Source: Raineyella fluvialis (lineage in GTDB: Bacteria; Actinomycetota; Actinomycetes; Propionibacteriales; Propionibacteriaceae). Taken from it: a DNA stretch of 64,000 nucleotides. Made by a program: the position numbers and the translations under genes. The notes below the pieces were generated by a model that was not told the origin of the DNA, did no database searches, and worked only from the letters and a program-made list of their open reading frames with translations. The stretch lies in contig NZ_CP045725.1 in NCBI RefSeq assembly GCF_009646095.1, positions 1,426,001-1,490,000 of the forward strand, in the 5' to 3' direction. Below are positions 9,275 through 17,337 of this stretch, piece after piece. How positions within the stretch are numbered: position 1 is the stretch's first letter; every line of letters begins with the position of its first letter.

Positions 9275-9534
9275 CAGAGCGATTGGCCGTACTGGGATGT
9301 CACTCGAGCAGCCTGCTGGAGGGCCTGGGCGGCTTCCTTGACCGCTTTGGACGCTTGCTGAAGGGCAGCCATGACCTCTTTGTCCTTGTTCTGTGCTGAC
9401 CCCTGGAAGGCTTGCTGGACGCCCTGCGTCTGTTGATTGAACTGCTGGTCGAACTGGGCGAGGCCCGTCGCTGTCCGCTTCGAGGCCTCGGCGAGACCAT
9501 TGAGAGTTTGCTTGAGCTGGGCCACTGTCGTCAT
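9274..9534 (-). CDS. WXG100-like small helical protein (no WXG motif)
   Basis: 86 residues. Two amphipathic helices are joined by a turn at FQGSAQNKD (about 43-51), the place where WXG100 proteins carry W-x-G. There is no Trp, but Phe-Gln-Gly takes the position. Residues are mostly Gln, Ala and Lys, with no signal peptide. The C-terminus ends in a Tyr-containing tail (SQYGQSL). Length and topology are those of EsxA-type substrates of type VII secretion. First gene of the reverse operon. Membership of the WXG100 superfamily is a structural guess from sequence. Confidence 0.55.
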   Translation of the reverse strand: MTTVAQLKQTLNGLAEASKRTATGLAQFDQQFNQQTQGVQQAFQGSAQNKDKEVMAALQQASKAVKEAAQALQQAARVTSQYGQSL

Positions 9535-9642
9535 GGCAGACGTCCTTCGCAGAGAGGTTTCAGCGGATCAACGGTATCGTCGCGAGGGTCCTCATCAGCG
9601 GCCTCCGCTGCCTCCAAGGAGGCCCGGCCTGTCGCCTACCGG

Positions 9643-10203
9643 CTAGCGCCGCCCCCACCGCAACAGCAACGGCTTCCCGTTCTCCTCCAGCACCACCTCG
9701 GCGCCGGGGCAGAGGGCGTCCACGGCCTTCCCGAAGCGCAGCCCGAGCGTCACCCCACGAGCCGGGCAGGACGAGCACGAGCCGTCCAGAGCGATGGTGG
9801 CGACACTGCCCTCGACGCGCATCAGCCGGGCGCGGCCGCCGTGGGAGCGTACGTACTCGCCGACTTCCCCGGCGATGACCTCCTCGACCGCCGACGCCAG
9901 CACCGATCCGGGCTGCGCGGGAGCCACCCACCCCGAGGGCTCCGCGAGGGCCTCGGCCAGAGCCTTCCGCACCGGGGCGCCGAGCGTACGCCAGTCACCG
10001 TCGGTGCTGAGGAGGACCGCCGTCGGTTCGACGACGATCGAGGTGAGCGTGCCTCCATCGCGCAGCGCCTGCAGCGCGGCCGGCACCGCCTTCGGCGCTC
10101 CGACGAACGGGAGCGTTCCCGCGGGAACGACCCACCGGATGGTGTGCGGGTCCGCGGTCGCCTCGGGGTGCAGGGCGACGACCGCGGCGCCGGAGGCGCT
10201 CAT
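9643..10203 (-). CDS. NifU C-terminal-domain (Nfu-type) iron-sulfur protein
   Basis: 186 residues. The C-terminal 75 residues match the NifU-like thioredoxin-fold domain. They carry the cluster-binding motif CSSCPARG and the preceding helix VGEYVRSHGGRARL. The N-terminal half looks like the Nfu N-terminal scaffold domain (TLPFVGAPKAVPAALQAL). Proteins of this type carry and deliver Fe-S clusters. Start set at ATG 10203, overlapping the feoB stop (ATGA). Third gene of the feoA-feoB operon, linking ferrous uptake to cluster supply. Confidence 0.85.
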   Translation of the reverse strand: MSASGAAVVALHPEATADPHTIRWVVPAGTLPFVGAPKAVPAALQALRDGGTLTSIVVEPTAVLLSTDGDWRTLGAPVRKALAEALAEPSGWVAPAQPGSVLASAVEEVIAGEVGEYVRSHGGRARLMRVEGSVATIALDGSCSSCPARGVTLGLRFGKAVDALCPGAEVVLEENGKPLLLRWGRR

Positions 10204-12146
10204 ACGAACACCCCGACCACGACCCGGGTCAGGAACGCGAAGCCCCAGGCCAGCGCGAACATGTACGCCCACGCGATCAGCGGCCACTTCCAGGTCCCGG
10301 TCTCCCGGCGCATCACCGCCATTGTCGACAGGCACTGCAGGGCGAACATGAAGAACACCATCAGCGACGCCACCACCGGCGGGGTGAAGAGCGGCTCGCC
10401 GGCCCGGGGGCCGTGGTCGACGGTCATCGAGGCGAGAGCGTCACCCGGGTTCGCCGGGTCCGACGCCGCCGCGACCTGCCCCAGCGTCGAGACGAACGTC
10501 TCGCGGGCCGTCAACGACGAGATGACGCCGATGTTGATCCGCCAGTCGAACCCGAGGGGCTCGAAGACCGGTTCGATCGCCTTGCCGACCGCCGCGGCCG
10601 CCGAGTGGTCGAGCGTGTACGTCGCCACGGCTCCGCTGTCGGCAGGGTCGATCCCGGCGTCGTGCAGGCGGGCGGCTGAGGGCATCGGAAAGCTCAGCAG
10701 CAGCCACATCACCACGGTCGCACCGAGGATGATCGTCGTCATCTTCTTCAGGAACGCGGCGCACGCGTCCCAGACCGCGTGGAAGACCGTCGAGAGCCGC
10801 GGCAGCCGATACGGCGGCATCTCCATGTAGAACGGCAGTTGTCCCTGCCGGCGCCCGGTCACTCGGCTGAAGAACCAAGCGGTCCCCATCGAGGCGAACG
10901 CGCCGCCGAGATACAGCGCGAACATCACCGCGCCCTGTGCCCCGACCGGCCCGAAGCGTACGTCGGCCGGCACCAGCAGGCTGATCAGCATCACGTACAC
11001 CGGCAGCCGGGCCGAACACGTCATCAGCGGCGCGGCGAGCATCGTCGCCAGCCGGTCCTTGGCGCTCGGCAGCGAGCGGGTCGCCATGATGCCGGGGATC
11101 GCGCAGGCCAGCGACGACAGCAGCGCCACGAACGCGCGCCCCTCCAGGCCGGCCTTCGCCATCACCCGATCCATCAGGAACGCCGCCCGGGACATGTACC
11201 CGGTCCCCTCGAGCAGCGAGATCAGCACGAACAGCAGCGCGATCTGCGGCAGGAAGACGATCACCGCACCGACGCCACCGATCAGGCCCTGGCTGAGGAA
11301 GCCGGCCAGCCAGCCGATCGGCACGTACGTCTGCGCAAGCCCGGCCAGCCAGTCGAAGAACGACTGGACGAGGTCCTGCACCGGGGCGGCGACAGTGAAG
11401 ATCACCTGGAAGAACAGGAACATCGTCACGAAGAAGACGATCGTCCCCCACACCGGATGCAGCAGGACGCCGTCGATCCGTTGCGTACGGGCGTCGATCG
11501 CCGGCACCCGGTAGCCGGCCGACTCCAGCACGGAGGCCACCCAGCCGCTGACCTCGTCCGGGTCGGTCGGCGGGGGGATCACCGGGCGGGCCCAGTGGTG
11601 GGCGTGGTTGAGGTGTTCGCGCAACTCCGCGACGGCCCGCGGGTCGCCGGCGGCGATGCCGCGCACGGGGACGCCGAGCGCACGTTCCAGGGCGACGAGG
11701 TCGAGGCGCCCGTGTCGGCGGGCGAGTTCGTCGGTGAAGGTGACGATCACCGTGGTCGGCAGGCCGACGGTGAGCACCTGCGCGATCAGGCCGAGGGAGC
11801 GCCGCAGCGTGGTCGCGTCGACGGTGGCCAGCACCGCGTCCGGCGTGGTCGGGGAGACGCGTTCCGGGTCGAGGACGTCGTCGACGACCTGCTCGTCGGG
11901 GCTGATCGGGTCAAGGCTGTAGGCGCCGGGGAGGTCCTCGACGACGACCTGTCCGGCCGGGGTCTGGACGACGCCCTCATAGCGCGCGACCGTCACGCCG
12001 GGGTAGTTACCGGTCTTGGCGTGCAGGCCGCTGAGGGCGTTGAAGAGGGTGGACTTGCCGGAGTTGGGGCTGCCGACCAGCGCGATCCGCGGGGTGCCTT
12101 CGGCGACCGCGACCGCGCCACCACCGCCGTGGTGCTCGTGGCTCAT
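10200..12146 (-). CDS. feoB: ferrous iron transport GTPase FeoB
   Basis: 648 residues. The N-terminal G domain has G1 GSPNSGKS at 25-32, G2 in the NYPGVTVAR segment and G3 DLPG. About ten membrane helices follow with the Gate motifs of FeoB, including the GTGYMSRAAFLMDR segment. Imports Fe(II) across the cytoplasmic membrane. The usual G4 Asn-x-x-Asp is replaced by TFTD, which may alter guanine selectivity. Start set at ATG 12146, overlapping the feoA stop (ATGA); longer in-frame starts read through feoA. Likely DtxR/IdeR-controlled from the box upstream of feoA. Confidence 0.95.
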   Translation of the reverse strand: MSHEHHGGGGAVAVAEGTPRIALVGSPNSGKSTLFNALSGLHAKTGNYPGVTVARYEGVVQTPAGQVVVEDLPGAYSLDPISPDEQVVDDVLDPERVSPTTPDAVLATVDATTLRRSLGLIAQVLTVGLPTTVIVTFTDELARRHGRLDLVALERALGVPVRGIAAGDPRAVAELREHLNHAHHWARPVIPPPTDPDEVSGWVASVLESAGYRVPAIDARTQRIDGVLLHPVWGTIVFFVTMFLFFQVIFTVAAPVQDLVQSFFDWLAGLAQTYVPIGWLAGFLSQGLIGGVGAVIVFLPQIALLFVLISLLEGTGYMSRAAFLMDRVMAKAGLEGRAFVALLSSLACAIPGIMATRSLPSAKDRLATMLAAPLMTCSARLPVYVMLISLLVPADVRFGPVGAQGAVMFALYLGGAFASMGTAWFFSRVTGRRQGQLPFYMEMPPYRLPRLSTVFHAVWDACAAFLKKMTTIILGATVVMWLLLSFPMPSAARLHDAGIDPADSGAVATYTLDHSAAAAVGKAIEPVFEPLGFDWRINIGVISSLTARETFVSTLGQVAAASDPANPGDALASMTVDHGPRAGEPLFTPPVVASLMVFFMFALQCLSTMAVMRRETGTWKWPLIAWAYMFALAWGFAFLTRVVVGVFV

Positions 12147-12538
12147 GCCGCGAAGGAGCGTACGGCGGACGTCCCGGCGGCGACGAGGGGCGCGGTGTCG
12201 TCGAGGACGGTGCCAGCGAGGGCGGTGTCCACGAGACACGTGTCGACCAGGATCGTCCGGGCCTGTGAGGGCCGCAGGGCGATCTCGTAGTCGGCGACAC
12301 GGTAGACGGCCGGACCGCCGAAGGGAGCCCGGCGGATCTTCTCCACGCGTGCCCCGGGGGCGAAGCCCAGATCGAACAGCCGGCGCGCGCACGCGGCGTC
12401 GGCGCCGTCGCAGACCCGTACGATGATCGCCGGTTCACCCTCGTGGAGCTCGGCCATCCCCCGCGGGGCATGGTCGGTGTCGGTGTCGAGGGGGCGGTCG
12501 ACCTGGCGTTGGGACAGGGCGGCGGTGATCTGGGACAT
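12143..12538 (-). CDS. feoA: FeoA-type SH3-like protein
   Basis: 131 residues. The core 75 residues form the FeoA SH3-like domain: ARRLFDLGFAPGARVEKIRRAPFGGPAVYRVADYEIALRPSQA, with the conserved LGF-x-PG pattern. It supports FeoB in ferrous uptake. N- and C-terminal extensions are polar or Ala-rich and not conserved. ATG 12538, with its stop overlapping feoB. The iron box lies about 49 bases upstream. Confidence 0.9.
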   Translation of the reverse strand: MSQITAALSQRQVDRPLDTDTDHAPRGMAELHEGEPAIIVRVCDGADAACARRLFDLGFAPGARVEKIRRAPFGGPAVYRVADYEIALRPSQARTILVDTCLVDTALAGTVLDDTAPLVAAGTSAVRSFAA

Positions 12539-12586
12539 GCGGTTACCTCGGAAAGAGTGCGGGGGCTCGGCACCGTTGCCGACGAC

Positions 12587-12604
12587 GGTAAGGCTAGCCT
12601 TACC
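12587..12604. promoter_or_regulatory. DtxR/IdeR-type iron box
   Basis: GGTAAGGCTAGCCTTACC is a perfect 18-bp palindrome 49 bases upstream of feoA. It follows the known DtxR/IdeR consensus (TTAGGTTAG-S-CTAACCTAA), including the central AGGCTAGCCT. Expected to repress feoA-feoB-nifU when Fe(II) is plentiful. Confidence 0.8.
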
Positions 12605-12758
12605 TTGTTCTCTAGAGGAACCCCGCGCCCCTGTTTGTGGGACATTTCACACGGCTCCCCGCGCGCGGGGGAAGGGGCGCGTACCGCCCCTCGGTCTACC
12701 GCCGGGTCCCGTCCGGTAGTTCCTCCGGGTCGGCGGATGCGGGCCGGCCCGGCGAGGA

Positions 12759-13769
12759 TCAGATCACGTAGTCGTCGAAGGAGGCCGTCGACGGGTCGCG
12801 ATCGGCCGTCGCCAGCACGTGGTCCCCGACGGACAGGCCCAGGACGTTGGCGTCGGCGCGGGTCAGGGCCACGGTGAACCCCTCGCCCGTGCCGATGGAC
12901 GCCAGTTCGATCCGGGTCTCGAAGCCGAGGTGGGTGACCCGCTCGACGATCGCGCGTTCGGTCACCGCGTCGGCCGACCAGTCCGTGTGGGCCAGCGCGA
13001 CGCCCTCGTCGATCCGGCGCAGGTGGATGTGCTGCGGGCGGACCAGCGCGTTGCCGAGCCGCGACACCGAGCCGAGGAAGCCCATCACGAAGGCGTTCGC
13101 CGGGTGGTCGTAGAGGTCGGTCGGTTCGCCGACCTGCTCGAGGCGGCCCTGGTTGAGCACGGCGATGTGGTCGGCGACGTCGAGGGCCTCCTCCTGGTCG
13201 TGGGTGACCAGGATCGTCGTCACGTGCACCTCGTCGTGGAGCCGGCGCAGCCACTCGCGCAGCTCGGCGCGGACCTTCGCGTCGAGGGCGCCGAACGGCT
13301 CGTCGAGCAGCATCACCTGCGGCTGGATCGCGAGCGCCCGGGCCAGCGCCATCCGCTGCCGCTGCCCGCCCGAGAGCTGGGCGGGGTAGCGGTCCTGCAG
13401 GCCGCCGAGCCCGACCAGGTCGAGCAGTTCGTCGACCCGGGAGCGGATCACCGACTTCGACTCCTTGCGGATCTTCAGCCCGAAGCCGACGTTGTCCCGT
13501 ACGGTCATGTGCCGGAACGCGGCGTAGTGCTGGAAGACGAAGCCGATCCCGCGCCGCTGCGGCGGCACGTCGGTGACGTCGAGGCCTTCGATCTCGATTG
13601 TGCCGGAGTCGAGGAGTTCCAGGCCGGCGATCGCCCGCAGCAGGGTCGACTTGCCGGAGCCGGACGGACCCAGCAGGGCCGTCAGCGACCCGGCGGGTAC
13701 GTCGAGGCTCACCCCGTCGAGGGCGCGGAAGTCGCCGAAGTCCTTGACGGCGTTGGTGACGGTGATCAT
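12759..13769 (-). CDS. cysA: sulfate/thiosulfate ABC transporter ATP-binding protein CysA
   Basis: 336 residues. Walker A GPSGSGKS at 34-41, Q-loop in [13 protein letters not shown], signature LSGGQRQR near 134 and Walker [15 protein letters not shown]-terminal regulatory domain follows residue 240. The [10 protein letters not shown] segment and the gene order sbp-cysT-cysW-cysA identify sulfate import. Start at ATG 13769, overlapping cysW (ATGA). Confidence 0.95.
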   Translation of the reverse strand: MITVTNAVKDFGDFRALDGVSLDVPAGSLTALLGPSGSGKSTLLRAIAGLELLDSGTIEIEGLDVTDVPPQRRGIGFVFQHYAAFRHMTVRDNVGFGLKIRKESKSVIRSRVDELLDLVGLGGLQDRYPAQLSGGQRQRMALARALAIQPQVMLLDEPFGALDAKVRAELREWLRRLHDEVHVTTILVTHDQEEALDVADHIAVLNQGRLEQVGEPTDLYDHPANAFVMGFLGSVSRLGNALVRPQHIHLRRIDEGVALAHTDWSADAVTERAIVERVTHLGFETRIELASIGTGEGFTVALTRADANVLGLSVGDHVLATADRDPSTASFDDYVI

Positions 13770-14572
13770 CGTTGCTTCTTCCACTTGTCCAGCACGGTGG
13801 TCGCGACGAGCGTCAGGAGCCCCAGCCCCATCAGGACGGTCGCGGCGGCGTACGCCCCGTAGAGGTTGTGGTCCTCGACGTAGCGGGCGTGCACCAGCAG
13901 GGTCAGCGTCTGCGAGACGCCGGGGAGGTTGGAGGAGACCAGCAGCACGGCGCCGTACTCTCCCAGCGCTCGGGAGATCGTCAGCACGGTGCCGTACGTC
14001 AGGCCCCAGCGGATGCCGGGCAGGGTGATCCGCCAGAAGATCTGTGGCCGGGTGGCGCCCAGGGTGGCGGCGGCCTGCTCCTGGTCGCGGCCGATCTCGC
14101 GGACGACCGGTTCGACCTCGCGCACGACGAAGGGCATCGTGACGAAGGCGGTGGCCAGCACCATCCCCGGCAGCGCGTAGACGACCCGGATGCCGTGGTG
14201 CGGCAGCCAACCGAACCAGCCGTTCACGCCCCACAGGGCGATCATCGCCACACCGGCGACGACCGGGGAGACGGCGAACGGCAGGTCGACGACGGTCTGC
14301 AGCAGTGCCTTGCCGGGGAACCGGCCCCGGGCCAGCGCGAGTGCGGTGATGACGCCGAAGACGACGTTGAGCGGGATGACGATGGCGATGACGAGCACAG
14401 TGAGGTTGAGGGCCGAGATGGCCGCGGGGGTGGTCACCCAGGACCACCAAGTCGCCAGGCCGGCCCCGAAGGTCCGGACCAGGATCATCCCCACCGGGAC
14501 GGCGACGAGCACGCCCAGGTAGGCGATGGCCAGGATCCGCAGGCTCCATCGCAGGGTGCGGGTCTGCCTCAC
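13766..14572 (-). CDS. cysW: sulfate ABC transporter permease CysW
   Basis: 268 residues with six predicted membrane helices. The permease EAA loop is [26 protein letters not shown]. The [19 protein letters not shown] segment is typical of CysW. It pairs with CysT to form the membrane channel. Overlaps both neighbours by 4 bases, so the three transporter genes are translationally coupled. Confidence 0.95.
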   Translation of the reverse strand: MRQTRTLRWSLRILAIAYLGVLVAVPVGMILVRTFGAGLATWWSWVTTPAAISALNLTVLVIAIVIPLNVVFGVITALALARGRFPGKALLQTVVDLPFAVSPVVAGVAMIALWGVNGWFGWLPHHGIRVVYALPGMVLATAFVTMPFVVREVEPVVREIGRDQEQAAATLGATRPQIFWRITLPGIRWGLTYGTVLTISRALGEYGAVLLVSSNLPGVSQTLTLLVHARYVEDHNLYGAYAAATVLMGLGLLTLVATTVLDKWKKQR

Positions 14573-15399
14573 GACGCTTCCTCCCTCTGCTGCATCCGGC
14601 TCGACAGCCCGCGCAGGGTGGTGAGCACGACGAACGAGACCAGCAGCAGGACGACCGAGACGGCCGCCGCGGAGGCCGGGTCACCGACCTCGATCAGCTG
14701 CTGGATGTACTGGGAGGCGATCTGCGTACGTCCGGGCAGGTTGCCGCCGATCAGCACCACGGAGCCGAATTCGCCGATCGCCCGGGCGAATGACAGCCCG
14801 GTGCCGCTGGCCACGGCGGGCAGCAGGACCGGCCAGACGATCCGGCGGAAGATGGTCCAGCCCGGGGCGCCGAGGGAGGCGGCGGCCTGTTCGGCGTCGG
14901 CGTCGAGTTCGCGCATCACCGGCTGGACGGCGCGGACGACGAACGGCAGCGTGACGAACGCCAGGGCCATCAGCACCCCCGCGCGGGTGCCGGCGAGGTG
15001 GACCCCGACCGGGCTCTCCGGGCCGTAGAGCGACAGCAGCACGATGCTTGCGACGATCGTCGGCAGCGCGAAGGGCAGGTCGATCAGGGCGTCGACGATC
15101 TGCTTGCCACGGAAGTCGTCGCGGACCAGCACCCAGGCGATGACGGTGCCGGCGACCGCGTTCAGCAGGGCGACGCCCGCGGCCAGGGCCAGGGTGAGGC
15201 CCAGGGTGACCAGGGCGCTCGGTCGGGTGACGGCCGCCCAGAAGCCGGCCGGCCCGCCGGTGAGGCTGGTGGCGACGAGGGCGGCGATGGGCAGCGCGAC
15301 GAGGACGCTGACCCAGAGGACGACGACGCCCAGCGCGGAACCGCTCACCCCGCCGAGGGCGAACCTGCCCCCGGGGGCCTTGAGGGTGGTCAGACTCAT
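14569..15399 (-). CDS. cysT: sulfate ABC transporter permease CysT
   Basis: 276 residues with six predicted membrane helices. The EAA loop is [25 protein letters not shown], and the [21 protein letters not shown] segment is diagnostic of CysT. Start ATG 15399 (MSLTTLK) chosen over an upstream in-frame start that would overlap the binding-protein gene. The binding-protein stop lies 4 bases upstream. Confidence 0.95.
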   Translation of the reverse strand: MSLTTLKAPGGRFALGGVSGSALGVVVLWVSVLVALPIAALVATSLTGGPAGFWAAVTRPSALVTLGLTLALAAGVALLNAVAGTVIAWVLVRDDFRGKQIVDALIDLPFALPTIVASIVLLSLYGPESPVGVHLAGTRAGVLMALAFVTLPFVVRAVQPVMRELDADAEQAAASLGAPGWTIFRRIVWPVLLPAVASGTGLSFARAIGEFGSVVLIGGNLPGRTQIASQYIQQLIEVGDPASAAAVSVVLLLVSFVVLTTLRGLSSRMQQREEAS

Positions 15400-15403
15400 C
15401 GCG

Positions 15404-16510
15404 TCACCTTGTCGCTCGGCTGTAGATCTGGCTGATGGCACCGGTGTCCTTGGCGAACAACTGCGCGGTCACGCTCGACCAGCCCCCGAGGTCCTTCACC
15501 GTCCAGAGCTTGGCCGGGGTGGGGAACTGCGCGGCGTGCGCGGCGGCGACGGTGGGGTCGACCGGCCGGTAGCCGGCTGTCGCCAGGGCCTCCTGGCCGG
15601 CGGGGGTGGCGACGAAGTCGACGAACCGTTGCGCCGCGTCCCTGTTCGGCGAGGCGGAGACGGCCGCGACGGGGCACTCGATCCGGATGGTCTGCGGGGG
15701 AACGACGTACTCGACGTCGTCGCCCTTGCGGATCGCGGCGATCGCCTCGTTCTCGTAGCTGAGCAGCACGTCGCCGTGGCCCTGCCGGAAGGTCTCGGTG
15801 GCGTCCGATCCGGACGAGGGCCGGGTGGTCACGTGGTCCTCAACGAGGGAACGTACGTAGTCCAGGCCGGCCTGCTTGTCCTTGCCGCCGTTGCTCTCGG
15901 CGGCGTAGGGGGCGAGCAGGTTCCACTGGGCCGAGCCGGAGCTCAGCGGGTTGGGCGTGACGACGTCGACGCCGGGCCGGAGCAGGTCGTTCCAGTCGTG
16001 GATGTTCTTGGGGTTGCCCTTGCGGACCACCATGACGACGACGGAGTTGACCGGGGTGCCGGCGGTCGGCCCGGCGTTCCAGCTGCTGTCGACCAGGCCG
16101 GCTTTCACCACCCGGGTGACATCGGGGGTGATGGAGAAGCTCACCACGTCGGCCGGGGCGCCGGCGACGACCTTGCGGGACTGGTCACCCGAGGCGCCGT
16201 ACGAGCTGAGGACGGTGACCTTCGAGCCTTCCGGCGTCGTGGCGTACGCCGCCCCGAGCGCCTCGAAGGCGGGCTTGGCCACCGAGAAGGCGTAGAGGTT
16301 GAGCACCTGCCCGCCGGCAGGGGCGGGAGCGGCGCCCGGCGTGTCGCTCGAACCGCCCGCGCAGCCGGCCAGCGTGACCACCAGGAGGAGGGACATCGCC
16401 AGGGACATCGCCAGGGCTACGAGCCGTCCCGGCCGTCGCCGGTCGCCGACGCCTCGCCCGGCCCACGGGCCATGGCGGAGCCGGCTGGCTCGGTGCTGCG
16501 AGTCGGGCAT
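15404..16510 (-). CDS. sbp: sulfate-binding lipoprotein
   Basis: 368 residues. A hydrophobic signal with lipobox LAGC (Cys50) is preceded by an Arg-rich stretch, so it is probably a lipid-anchored extracellular receptor. The mature part shows features of the sulfate/thiosulfate-binding family: LNLYAFSVAKPAFEAL, PADVVSFSITPD, VTPNPLSSGSAQWN and VDFVATPAGQEAL. ATG 16510 has GGAGG 5 bases upstream; an internal ATG at residue 35 would shorten the n-region. First gene of the cysTWA operon. Confidence 0.9.
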   Translation of the reverse strand: MPDSQHRASRLRHGPWAGRGVGDRRRPGRLVALAMSLAMSLLLVVTLAGCAGGSSDTPGAAPAPAGGQVLNLYAFSVAKPAFEALGAAYATTPEGSKVTVLSSYGASGDQSRKVVAGAPADVVSFSITPDVTRVVKAGLVDSSWNAGPTAGTPVNSVVVMVVRKGNPKNIHDWNDLLRPGVDVVTPNPLSSGSAQWNLLAPYAAESNGGKDKQAGLDYVRSLVEDHVTTRPSSGSDATETFRQGHGDVLLSYENEAIAAIRKGDDVEYVVPPQTIRIECPVAAVSASPNRDAAQRFVDFVATPAGQEALATAGYRPVDPTVAAAHAAQFPTPAKLWTVKDLGGWSSVTAQLFAKDTGAISQIYSRATR

Positions 16511-16531
16511 GCGACCTCCGGGGTGTCCCAC

Positions 16532-16579
16532 TCCTATAAGTGCAGGTTAAATGACCTCTAACCGACCATGATTATAGGA
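16532..16579 (-). promoter_or_regulatory. sbp-cysTWA promoter region with inverted repeat
   Basis: On the minus strand a perfect TATAAT (16576-16571) lies about 60 bases upstream of the sbp start. It is part of an 8-bp inverted repeat, TCCTATAA at 16532-16539 and TTATAGGA at 16572-16579, with a 32-base spacer. The repeat could bind a sulfur regulator; no -35 is convincing. Confidence 0.4.
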
Positions 16580-16600
16580 ATCTGATGCCGCCCCAAAGCA

Positions 16601-16624
16601 AACGGGCCCGCGATGTGGCCCGTT
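16601..16624 (-). terminator. intrinsic terminator after the flavin oxidoreductase operon
   Basis: AACGGGCC (16601-16608) and GGCCCGTT (16617-16624) form a perfect 8-bp stem with an 8-base loop. On the minus strand it is followed by a T-rich stretch (TTTGCTTT), 35 bases beyond the FMN reductase stop. Confidence 0.65.
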
Positions 16625-16659
16625 CGCCATGGTGTAGTGGCCGCGGGTGGCCCGGCGCG

Positions 16660-17337
16660 TCAGTCGCTGTGATTGCCGTCGTGACCAGCCAGCAGGCGGG
16701 TGAAGGGCGTGATGGAGGTCACATCGAACCCGTCACCGCGCTGGGCCCGGGTCGTGCGACCGGTCGGCACGAATCCCTCCACGGCGTCGCTCGTGGTCAC
16801 CATCAGGGCGGCGAGTTCGCCGGCGGCCCGTACGATCCGGCGGTTGAGCTGCTCCCCACCGGCCCCCGCGCCGAAGTCCTCGGTGGCGGCGAACACGCCG
16901 GTCGGGACGACGGTCATCCGGAAGTAGGTGAACAGCGGGCGGATCGCGTGGTCCAGCACCAGGGAGTGCCGCGGCGTGCCGGCGGTCGCGCCGATCAGCA
17001 TCGGGATGCCGTCGAGGTCGTCGGGGCCGAACACGTCCCAGAATATCTTGAACAGCCCCGCGTAGCTCGCGGAGAAGACCGGTGTCACCGCGATGACGCC
17101 GTCGGCGTGGCGGACGATGTCCTGGGCGCGGGTGACCTCGGGGACGGGCAGGCCCGCGGCGGTGGTCATCGTGGCCAGGGCGGCGGCGAGTTCGCGGACC
17201 TCGATGACGTCGACGTGGACGTCCTCACCGCGCGCGCCGACCTGGCTGTGGACGGCCTCGGTGAGCCGGTCGGCGAGCAGTCGGGTCGACGACGGGGTGC
17301 CGACCCCGGAACTGACGACGGCGAGACGGCGGGTCAT
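16660..17337 (-). CDS. NAD(P)H-dependent FMN reductase, CE1759 type
   Basis: 225 residues. Flavodoxin-like fold with the FMN-binding SSGVGTPSSTRLLADRL at the N-terminus and the TPVFSASYAGLFKIFWD segment typical of SsuE/MsuE-like reductases. Supplies reduced FMN to the partner oxygenase encoded directly upstream, with an ATGA overlap. The partner belongs to the CE1758 family. A role in sulfonate or other organosulfur use is possible because sulfate uptake genes are adjacent, but the substrate is unknown. Confidence 0.85.
   Translation of the reverse strand: MTRRLAVVSSGVGTPSSTRLLADRLTEAVHSQVGARGEDVHVDVIEVRELAAALATMTTAAGLPVPEVTRAQDIVRHADGVIAVTPVFSASYAGLFKIFWDVFGPDDLDGIPMLIGATAGTPRHSLVLDHAIRPLFTYFRMTVVPTGVFAATEDFGAGAGGEQLNRRIVRAAGELAALMVTTSDAVEGFVPTGRTTRAQRGDGFDVTSITPFTRLLAGHDGNHSD

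Noticed and set aside
12759-14684. 641-residue frame starting far upstream of cysA
   Set aside because: The first 300 residues are an Arg/Pro-rich shadow of cysW; the true start is ATG 13769.
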